From Bugula neritina (Eukaryota; Bryozoa; Gymnolaemata; Cheilostomatida; Bugulidae), in contig OZ037767.1 in NCBI GenBank assembly GCA_964035545.1, forward strand, positions 28,501,628 to 28,565,627: a stretch of 64,000 nt of DNA. Reading direction: 5' to 3'. The number at the start of each line of letters is the position of its first letter. The stretch's first letter is position 1. The notes beneath the pieces were generated by a model that worked only from the letters and a program-made list of their open reading frames with translations, made no database searches and was not told the origin of the DNA. The translations under genes and the position numbers were made by a program. Shown in pieces: positions 44,601 to 54,600 of the stretch.

Positions 44601-47600
44601 GACTAGACTATGACGTATACCTTGTGACTAGACTATGACTTACCTTGTGACTAGACCATGACTTACCTTGTGACTAGACCATGACATACCTTGTGACTAG
44701 ACTATGACTTACCTTGTGACTAGACTATGACTTACTTTGTGACTAGACTATGACTTACCTTGTGACTAGACTATGACTTACTTTGTGACTAGACTATGAC
44801 TTACCTTGTGACTAGAGTACTACACTGCCCCTGTAGATATCTATGAAGGAATCTACACAGTCTCAAACTGAATGGTAGACAATGCAGCCACCTCAGCATA
44901 TAGAACTGAGTTTTAGTATCACCTGACTTCTTCAGAGTAGTTAGTAAGTGTTCTGTCAGCCACAGGCGTGGGATAACTTCTGTAAATGTAATATACTTAC
45001 ACATTGGTATAGGTATGTACGCATAGGTATGTAAACTTAGGTATGTACACATAGGTATGTAAACTTGGGTATGTACACATAGGTATATACACGTAGGTAT
45101 GTACACATAGGTATGTACGCATAGGTATGTACACGTAGGTATGTACGCATATTAGTATGATGAGATATATGATATTATATCCAGTAACAAGAAATAAACA
45201 ACTGACATGCACTAAATAGTCAACCAATAATTTAGGTATAAAAGACAAAATCTGATGAGCATATTTTGAGAAGGGAATTTTACCAGCAGCTGAGCTTACA
45301 GGACAAGGAACCATCATCAGGAAGTTGCCTCGGGGTAGAGGGGTGCTGCTCTTCAGGTTACTCCAGAGGTCAAAGGGCACCATCACCCTAGAGTAGGATG
45401 TTACAGTGTTACAGCACAATACAGCTTATATAACTGAACTAAGTCACGATGGTTAAAGAGGAGATAACTCTACAGTCTAGTCAACAAATGGTGTAATTAT
45501 GTTACAGGTAAGATTTCAAGTTAGATGCGAAGTATTAAAAAGTTAATCAGTAAAGAGTAGTCACCTACTTGTCACTCGTCACACATTCCATCTCAAGGGA
45601 TTGGCAGCCTGCTTGTTAGTAAAGTGGAGACAAATTTAAAGTTTTGGTAATTTTTTAATCTATTATAAAATTAAGTGAGCAGTAAAAAATGCTTTGAGAG
45701 TTATCTTCTCTTTGTGAATATAAACTATTGTATTACTGCGTGTATGTCAAATAGTTGTTTCACACAAACCAGAGCTAAGCAGTATAAAAGTAGAGATGCG
45801 ATAGAGGCCTACTTTGAACAATGTTTGAGCACGTCTTTTGTAGCACCAACAGTCATGGACAGGAGCAGGTCAGTGAAGGTCATGCCTAGCAGCATCTTGT
45901 TCTTTAGTAAAAGAGGTAAATTCAAAGTTCTTTCAGACCAAGAGTAGTGAGCTACAAATATATACACAACATGGTTGTACTTAAAGCACAGTTGTGAAAC
46001 TAAAAATGTGGTGTCCACATTGTTATTTATTACCACTGGAATTGTAAGGTTGAGACATGATTACAAGCTGAAGAGTTGCGAGTATAAAGTTGCGACTTTA
46101 ATTGCAGTAACAAATTACAATAAAATCTCAGCTTAATAATTAATTTATTTGTTTACTGAGTGGGTATCATGAGTCCCTAATAACTGTCACACAAAGCTGC
46201 TGATATTTATTGACTTAAATTAAGGAAACTATGAAAAATCAACACCCACAATCATAAGCAAACAGAAAATAATTGTGTTTAATAATTAGTGTCAAACATC
46301 CGCTGCTTCTGGCAACTTCGCCAGCAAACAAACTACGGCCAATCAAACTACAGTTAATCACAATACAGCCAATCAATACGCAGCTACTACTGCCTAAGAT
46401 TCACCTGCAACTGGTGGCTGTCCAGGGTCCACCCTGCTAGAGCTGCAGCTAGGTTCAAGGTTATTCCGCCGCCGTCTCTTTATTAGGAGGTGTAAAAACT
46501 TCATTGGACCAGTTAATAGAAACTGCAAATACACATACAAAGTAATGTACAATAAATAGCTAAAGGAGAACAACTTTATCACACAGGTTTACATTTGATA
46601 GAATAGTACATAATAGTACCTAGTTATACACAGTTTTGATGATGAATCCTTAAGATTGTAACAGCTTACAACTAAAACTATAAAGATTTTTCATGCTTAA
46701 CTCATTTTTTCATAGGTTACTTTTACTGTATTCAATTATTAATAAAATATTCAACTCTGTTATACCATAGACTATGACATGATGATACCAACTCATTGTT
46801 GCTGTTTTACTTTCTAGTCAATATTAAAAAATGTCCTCCAGGCTCCAATTACTATCAAAGTACTGGCTTATAAAGCATTTAAGTGCCTGTTAAGAAGACT
46901 AAGAAAATCTCATTTATTTTCAGCTACTAAAAACTGAACTAAATTATTGGCAGCATTATAAAAATTATAGAAAAAATTATTTATAAACTTTTACATTCCT
47001 AAAAGTTAGCATTTGTTGTTTTTATAAGATCAATATCTCATATAAACATTTATTTTTAACTAGCTTATATTTTAATGTATTTGGTTTCATTTTAAGAAAA
47101 CTCCATAAGCCAACCACTATATCCCTAGCCTTTACCATAGAACTAAAACTAAAAACACTAAAACCTGAGTTGGCAAAATACAGGAGTGTTTCAATATTCA
47201 ATAGTGATTTACCTTAACTAAATGATCATTTCTATGAAAATACTGATCGTGAGCCCGAAATAATATGTTATGAGGATTGGTTAGTGTAAAGGTAAGTATT
47301 TTAGCTAGAGTGACACCATCATACATAGCTCCATGGAACCTCCAAACCAGGACCCTGTCTTGCAGCGTCCCATAACCTACAATTCAAAACTTATGTGAAA
47401 CAAGTACATATTTACACTGTATGTGAATGAGAGCTGGCTTTTAATACAATCCTTTTTACTTCCTCCAGCACTAAAGTACTCAAACTCAATGTTTATACAT
47501 TCTGAGATTTACAAACTGTATATTTGTGATTTAAAATAACAACAAAGTTTTGAACCTAAATTAAAATCATTATCATATAAGAGTAAATATTTGGATTAAA

Positions 47601-48354
47601 GCAAAAGAAATGGTGTTATACTTATAAAATCAAGCATTTGCAAAATTATATGTTAGAAACTGCCAGTAATAATTTAAATTAGAAATCAACTTCCTTTTAC
47701 GGTAGGTATGATATGAAGTTTTAAATTTTCAGGTAAAATTCATGCTAAAAATTTAAACGAGTTTTTTTATAAAAACAAGATTGCCTAAGAGTAATGATAA
47801 ATAAAACATAGCTAAAACTAGCAGCAGCTGAAATCAACATTCATAATTATAACTACTAACTTGTCAATTTGAGTATAAAATCTATATAAATATATTATTA
47901 TACTCACAAGTATAGTATATATATATATATATATGGGTCAGTTTACTTCATTTAGTACACACCAGCAAATTATGACCTAACATTTAAGTTTGCTCCAAAT
48001 CCATTGAAATTTACTATACATGGTATTTTTATGTGCTGGTTTTAATTACGCATAACAGCAAAGGCTGGGAGGGGATTCCCCAACATTAAAGCACAGGTCA
48101 TTGTCATATGCACTTAATATTCTATATGCACGGACCGTTACGAAAAAACCGTAACGGTCCGTAACCAAAACTAGCTGAATAATTAGGGAAAAACTTGGGA
48201 AATGAAACAAAATTAAAAAGAACTTTGATTATTTAGGTGTATTTATTGGTGCTTAACTAGTTTTGGCCAAAAAACCATGCTCATTACCAGCTAAATTGTG
48301 AAAAATAGCTAAAAACTGAAGATTTCGAGTGTGTACTAAATTAAGTAAAATGAC

Positions 48355-48426
<72 letters not shown>

Positions 48427-51400
48427 TATTTTCATTAAGTTTTAAGGATGTCAGCAGCAAGTTAAGGGTTATCCCTAGCCCAGCCACAACCCTTCCAACA
48501 CATATCAAGTACCTGAGGCTATGACAAGTTGCCATAAAGGAGCATCCACTGGAATGCCCTGCCTGGTTTGAGCCTCTAAAAACGTCTGCATATCTGCTTG
48601 ATTTCGAACTGGTTGAGTATGGACCAGCACGTGGCGAGAAAGGGCAAAGTTGGAGTCGTCTACCCAAACTAAAGAACCTCCAGCGATTTCCACTAACTTC
48701 TGCGTGAACTTCGGGAAGTACCTTTCATTGGAATCTATAAGAGATTATATAGCAGTGTGTGTACTCAGGCAATAGCGTAACTAGGTACTTGGAACTAGCA
48801 TTGTACTAAAACAATAGCAAGTAAACCACACTGTCAGTATTTTATTCTAAAATAATATATGCAAGTCTAAATTAATTTCCATCAGCAGAAACATTATACT
48901 ATACTACTAGACAAAGAGAATCAAGTAAATCGGTTACCTGACTTTTTCAGAGAGATTAGTCGCTGCTGAATGGTGTGTATGAGAGCCTCCACGTCTAAAG
49001 ACTTTTCCAGTACCACCACAACGCTGTGAATATTCTTAGTTAGTGTCCTTGAAGGGTCATGACTCATACCTGTAACACCAACAGGTAGCTACTGTAACAC
49101 CAACAGGTAGCTACTGTAACACTAACAGGTAGCTACTGTAACACTAACAGGTAGCTACTGTAACACCAACAGGTCACTACTGTAACACCAACAGGTCACT
49201 ACTATAACACCAACAGGTGCTACTGTAACACCAACAGGTAGCTACTGTAGCACCAACAGGTAGTTACTGTAACACTAACAGGTAGCTACTGTAACACCAA
49301 CAGGTCACTACTGTAACACCAACAGGTAGCCACTGTAACACCAACAGGTGCTACTGTAACACCAACAGGTAGCTACTGTAACACCAACAGGTCACTACTA
49401 TAACACCAACAGGTGCTACTGTAACACCAACAGGTAGCTACTGTAGCACCAACAGGTAGTTACTGTAACACTAACAGGTAGCTACTGTAACACCAACAGG
49501 TCACTACTGTAACACCAACAGGTAGCCACTGTAACACCAACAGGTGCTACTGTAACACCAACAGGTAGCTACTGTAACACCAACAGGTCACTACTGTAAC
49601 ACCAACAGGTAGCTACTGTAACACCAACAGGTCACTACTGTAACACCAACAGGTGCTACTGTAACACCAACAGGTCACTACTGTAACACCAATAGCCGCT
49701 ACTGTAACACCAACAGGTGCTACTGTAACACCAACAGGTAGCTACTGTAACACCAACAGGTGCTACTGTAACACCAACAGGTGCTACTGTAACACCAACA
49801 GGTGCTACTGTAACACCAACAGGTCACTACTGTAACACCAATAGCCGCTACTGTAACACCAACAGGTGCTACTGTAACACCAACAGGTAGCTACTGTAAC
49901 ACCAACAGGTGCTACTGTAACACCAACAGGTGCTACTGTAACACCAACAGGTGCTACTGTAACACCAACAGGTCACTACTGTAACACCAACAGGTCGCTG
50001 CTGCAAACAACTGCTCTAGTAGTAACAGTAATGCACTCACTGAGATACCAGTACACTTTCACCTAGTCTACATATGAGAAGTACTGCTCCTCTAACAACT
50101 GACCAAAGAAGATATGCTATTAGATGAAAAAAGTAAAAAGGGCAACTTCTAACTTTGAAATATTACCTCTTGTTTGATGTAAGGGAGTGAGACTAGCCCG
50201 GATATGATCAGACAAGCAATGAATTATGGGATATGATTGAACAAGCAATGAATTATGTAAGATATTCAAATTTGACGGATACACCTACACAAAGTAAGAC
50301 TGTCGAGAACGTACCAGCTGCTTCTCTCCCACTCTGCATGTTGACTTCTTCAACTTTCACCGCGCCGTTCTCAGCTTTTACCCCCTCTATCAGTGGATTG
50401 CCTTCTGCATCCACCCCAACAGAGGTGTTCCTTTGTCTCTGCAGACGTAGCTCCTTGAAGGTCAAAGGTCGGTCATCCGACACTAAAACAGGTGAGTCAG
50501 TCAGCGTCACCACCTTGTCATAGCAGCTTAACGTGCACATGCTGACTTTGACTAATATTATAAAAACGCTAAAGAAAAATAAAATTTAGTTCTAAATGAT
50601 CGGAAATTTCTTCAGATAATAAAATGAGCATACTTATCCAGAGAGATTCTGTAGGAGTGGCAAACACACGGCAGTGACATTCAAATGCATGTCTACCACA
50701 GGTGCATGGTATGCAGCATAGTAACAGCAGTCTTCTACACACGTATGTCTACAGTATTACATGTATTATACACACGTATGTCTACAGTATTACATGTATT
50801 ATACACACGTATGTCTACAGTATTACATGTATTATACACACGTATGTCTACAGTATTACATGTATTATACACACGTATGTCTACAGTATTACATGTATTA
50901 TACACACGTATGTCTACAGTATCACATGTATTATACACACGTATGTCTACAGTATCACATGTATAAGGTCAAATAGTACCAACTAACTATGCCAAAAACA
51001 GTAAATCCAGTCGAGATATTTTTAGGAAACAGAAATGAGACTAAATAAATGGCAAACTAGCATGATGAGAGAGCATGAAGGAAAAGTATATATTCCTTGC
51101 TATGCTGTATCTCAGTAGTAAGCTTAAATTCAAAACGTTGAGTGTAAGCCGCTCACATAAGAACTGGAAAATTACACTATAAATATTCAGGGTCAAACTA
51201 TAACATGGCTGACATCACCTGTCATTAGCAAACCTATGGTCTTAGTAAAGGGGCATAATATATGTGCGAATTGCATTACCATAGCCAAACAATAAAAAAA
51301 ATTTTAATTCACAATATACTTTGTGAACTTTCAAATACAATTTGAACTGTGAAATAAAAGATTCAGTTTTTAGTTAAAGTTGTTTGATTTCAATTTTTGT

Positions 51401-51658
51401 TGTAAAATGAAATGAAGTTTCATAATTTCTCCTTGTTCACATCAAGACAAATGGAATACACCTTCTCAAGGCATATTTATATGTAACAAGTATGAAATAG
51501 AATCTCACCAAAGGTAGTAGCAGTACCGTAATGGCTATCAGAAAAGGCCAAAGAATGATTGATCCAAGAAAGAAAACGAAGAAAAGCACGGCTGTGTGAT
51601 ACAGGCCGTCTCTGTAGCTATGAATATATGGTGGCAAACCCACTCCAGCAGACGACAT
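41682..51658 (-). CDS. Wax ester synthase/DGAT (WSD)-family acyltransferase with N-terminal membrane segment, ~795 aa
   Basis: Exons on the minus strand: 51658-51509, 50734-50697 (tentative, 38 nt), 50568-50315, 49069-48938, 48734-48513, 47376-47213, 46522-46405, 45951-45813, 45387-45284, 44979-44805, 44312-44114, 43537-43433, 43290-43116, 42652-42583, 42136-42017, 41904-41682; 2388 nt, all phases consistent. WSD enzymes transfer acyl-CoA to fatty alcohols or diacylglycerol. Family marks in order: TM near 22-50; ERYFPKFTQKL; DAPLWQLVIASG (~254-266); active-site region RFHGAMYDGV (H280-G286); LLGMTFTDLLLSMTVGATKD, like the plant/bacterial VNDV block; then the C-terminal DUF1298 part MVPFDLW, LPRGNFLMMVPCP, FDGPKTVDYIEGA and SLNFISYSGTIKLS. 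A Ser/Asn-rich tail (~600-795) has no recognised domain. The usual HHxxxDG is HGxxxDG here. The enzyme probably acts at ER or lipid-droplet membranes; the substrate is unknown. Confidence 0.78.
42137..42335 (-). repeat. ~30-bp minisatellite adjoining an acceptor in the WSD-like gene (~6 copies)
   Basis: Read on the minus strand, each unit contains CACTGTTTCTACTGTGTAG. The last copy supplies the real acceptor before the exon at 42136 (TACTGTGTAG|AATTCGAG). Every unit is therefore a pyrimidine-containing acceptor look-alike. Confidence 0.85.
43740..44128 (-). repeat. 33-bp minisatellite duplicating an exon end and donor in the WSD-like gene (~12 copies)
   Basis: On the minus strand the unit contains ACATGTCTCAACAG|GTTAGT. 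The first copy is the genuine end of the exon at 44312-44114 (AACATGTCTCAACAG) plus its donor. The following copies in the intron repeat both. The 33-bp period keeps the frame open, so read-through would add a MSQQVSLRYAD repeat to the protein. Confidence 0.9.
44571..44818 (-). repeat. 23-bp minisatellite duplicating an exon end and donor in the WSD-like gene (~11 copies)
   Basis: On the minus strand the unit is CTAGTCACAAG|GTAAGTCATAG. The true donor at 44805/44804 is the first copy (CTCTAGTCACAAG|GTAAGT). Most intronic copies keep the perfect AAG|GTAAGT; a few read AAAGTAAGT or AAGGTATAC. Confidence 0.9.
45000..45155 (-). repeat. Short-unit repeat just upstream of a WSD-like acceptor
   Basis: About 11 copies of units such as ATAGGTATGTACAC (14 bp, plus-strand reading) end about 20 bases before the exon starting at 44979. 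Confidence 0.85.
47935..48355. mobile_element. MITE-like element with 28-bp terminal inverted repeats, in a WSD-like intron
   Basis: The left terminus (47935-47962) begins GGGTCAGTTTACTTCATTTA; the right terminus (48328-48355) is its reverse complement with two mismatches (26 of 28). Both ends are flanked by (TA)n tracts, as expected for a TA-targeting Tc1/mariner-type non-autonomous element. There is no coding capacity inside. Confidence 0.55.
48131..48161. repeat. Perfect 12-bp-stem hairpin at the centre of the MITE-like element
   Basis: CGGACCGTTACG and its exact reverse complement CGTAACGGTCCG are separated by AAAAAAC. It is GC-rich against an AT-rich background and lies within a few bases of the element's midpoint. 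Confidence 0.85.
48356..48418. repeat. (TA)n microsatellite
   Basis: About 30 AT dinucleotides followed by a T-run border the right end of the MITE-like element. A shorter (TA)n lies at 47916-47933 on the left. Confidence 0.9.
49071..49995 (-). repeat. ~22-bp minisatellite made of acceptor look-alikes in the WSD-like gene (~42 copies)
   Basis: On the minus strand the unit contains CCTGTTGGTGTTACAG. The last copy is the genuine acceptor of the exon at 49069 (GTTGGTGTTACAG|GTATGAG). Units are mainly 21-22 bp, with TAGCTAC, TCACTAC or GCTAC spacers, and show block-wise duplication. Confidence 0.92.
50735..50968 (-). repeat. ~31-bp minisatellite in WSD-like intron 1 (~7.5 copies)
   Basis: On the minus strand the unit contains TACTGTAGACATACGTGTG. 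The last copy is followed by TGTGTAG|AAGACTGCTG, the acceptor of the tentative 38-nt exon at 50734-50697. The array is highly uniform (30/31-bp period). Confidence 0.9.
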
Positions 51659-54600
51659 AGTTGAGACTGTAACACACTACATAGCCTCTACAGATCTCTC
51701 CATCACAACATCTAAAACAAGATGCATGGCACAATGAAGACATCTCGGATAAACTGGACATAAAGATAATAATAGTAAAATGTCAATATAATCTACAAAT
51801 ATAATGCAATACATCAAGAAAACTACAAAGAAATACAGCATTGGTTCTTACCAACATCATTATATGCGTAGATCAACTGAATACAAACATCTAACTGCTG
51901 ACAGCGGCAGCAATATTGATAAAATGTCAGTCTGTTGAAATTAAAAGCTAATGACCAGGTCAATGTATACTAAAATAGTAAAATATAGAGACCGACTATA
52001 AAATCACACTTCTAATGGTGTGATTAGCTGAAACTGAGGGTTGCATAAAGTTAAGTGACGCTTTCTAACCAAACTAATCATTAGTGTTAATGAAGAACAA
52101 ATCTCGGGTTATATAAGATTTGTAAGGATGCATTTGATTGGTCAAATACATAAAATTTTGCAGGCAGTAAAAAGCTTGGTTATGAATAAGATTATTAAAA
52201 ACAAACTTTAAAAATATGTATAAAATCATAAATTACCTGTACAAAATTCCTTAAGAAAGCTTTTTAATATTTTCAAAATTTTCAAATACATGTATAAATC
52301 TACTATATGCTTGCTTAAACTTATTCTAAAAAAAACTATCAAACATTGAGCTCTATAAAAGAAAAAAACTATGAGTAATTTTTTTATTCATTTTTGTTCG
52401 TGAATTTCTTATTCTAAAAAATCTTGTAACAAATATTATGGGTAAAGCTTTTCAACTTTTAGATTTTATGAGCATAAAATACTCAATATTCAGTTTTCTT
52501 GAGCTATAAGTCAAAATTACTGAGCAAAAGCTGCCAGATTAAGATATCCATCTACTCGTCTTATACAATCTGAAGATTCACACACATTGTGAGAACTTAT
52601 TACAGACATGTATATAATGTTGCTAGAAACATATAATTTTATTAGTAACTACGTAATGTAATGAAATGGCTAACAACAAAAGCTCCTTTTTGAATGTGAA
52701 AATAGTTGCAGAGTGTTTATTGCTACATTATGAAAGACTTAGAAATGACACTTCTTGGACTCTATAATGACAGCGCTAACAACTTTCATATTTAATTTGC
52801 AGATGCTTTAGCTTTTTCTTAAGATGCTGATTATCTAGCATTTTCTATTTAGATCATCAGATCGACGTTTTCACATAAGCACAGTCTACGACATACTTGA
52901 AAATGCCTGAATAGCCTATTTTTCTGAAAAATTAATTACTTTATCATATTTGTGTAATACTTTTCTCATACTTCATTGATTTTTAGAGAGGTGAACATTA
53001 CTGCTAAGCAATACAAGATGCTAAACAAAAGGTTACACATGTATAGCAATGTCATAAGTTATCAAGTCTTTTGTTCAACTTAGGCATCAAAAATAACATT
53101 GCAAAATATTTATCTGCAACAATTTTCATAGAAATAAATCAATTCCAGCGTCAGTCTGAGAAAGAGATCCTCTTGCAGGGTGTGTTGAAATGTTATGTAA
53201 ACACTAGCTAAAGGCTATCTAACTGATATGGACTATAATGAATCTAACGAATTATATAAACAATGTAACGGTTTAGAGTTTAGATTGGCAAACAACCAAC
53301 TTGAAGGTGGCTAATGTAGCTTCCAGAAATGAGTTGTAAAAAGTAAGGAACTAAAATCAGCAGACATTTATTCTGCAAAAACCCATCAATGAGCCAACAG
53401 CTTGATATATAACCATTTATCTACCACTTCCTTGCAGAATCATGTTTCACTGAAGTTTATGGCATCAGAGAGGCTTATAAAAGATTAAGTAAAATTTTTT
53501 AACTTATCATACATACATAAAGAAGGTTTTCAACAACAGATATTTATTATCAAATTAATAAATAAAGTATAGTTATTACAGTACAGCCATATGCAGCTTT
53601 GTCATCAAGTAAATGCAGACAAAAAGCCATTTACCAATAAACCCTGTAACTAAATATCACTATGACTACCACTATGATTATGCAATCTCATATCAGTCAG
53701 TAGACATAGTCACCTGTAAATCAAAGCAAAAGCAATATTAGTATTAGCAATCATAGTAGTATTATTACTACTAAATCTAATACTATTACTTATTAGTTTA
53801 AGTTATTACTAAATAAATTAAAATATACAATATTTATATCAATATTATATTTGTTATATTTAATACAATAATACATAGATAACTATAATAATCATCATCA
53901 CAATGTAATTAATGTTTATGTTACCTAACTCTAAGGCTAAGAGTAAATTTAAAGCCATAGATGATAGTCATATTCATAGGCTCTAGGTATAACATTAACT
54001 GGGCCTGCCAGTGCCACTGTGACTGTAACTGTAAGACCAAATGCAAGCTAGTTGAAGAAGTAATACTAGAAATAAATCACATTTTAATTACTACTAGTAT
54101 TATAATAATACTGAGTCTGATAGTGGTAGTGAAAGTGAAAACCACAATGATCCAGACAATGAGTATCAGTATGAGAATCACAACGACAATGTGAAACTGA
54201 ATGTCAACTTGAAGTTAATGACAACCATAACCATAATCATAATGATAATCATTATCATGATAAATACAATCATTATTTTATAATAATCATAATGATAATC
54301 ATAACGATAATTATTATCATAATGATAATCATAATTATAATAATTATAATCAAATTCAACTGTCAACCGCAATGTGAAACTGAATGTGAATCAGAATGTG
54401 AATGTAATCACCCTGCTGGGCTGCAAGTGCAAGTTCCAAGCTGTAATAATTATAATAAGTACTGGGAAGTCTATTTCATTTTAGAGAATAGATATCTAGA
54501 TAATAACATAAAGTATTACACCAAACAGAAACCAAATTGTAAAAATTACTTTGTACTGCCACTTGTGCTAAGTTGAACTTGAAGTTGTATAAAATTCACC

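Noticed and set aside
45000-45150. Minus-strand ORFs reading VYIPMCTYL-type repeats
   Set aside because: They come from the short tandem array next to an acceptor in the acyltransferase gene.
48253-48667. Minus-strand ORFs with IYIYIY tracts
   Set aside because: They are translation of the (TA)n microsatellite, and one is a shifted-frame shadow of the true acyltransferase exon at 48734-48513.
50685-50986. Several ORFs with LYTRMSTVLHV/IHTYVYSITCI repeats on both strands
   Set aside because: They are frames of the 30/31-bp minisatellite with no independent support.
53961-54576. Cys-rich ORFs (CQCHCDCNCKTKCK; CETECESECEC) that look like small toxins or metallothionein-like peptides
   Set aside because: The Cys codons come from TGTGAATG/TGTGACTG simple repeats, there is no signal peptide or Cys-framework spacing, and the remainder is Ile-rich microsatellite translation.
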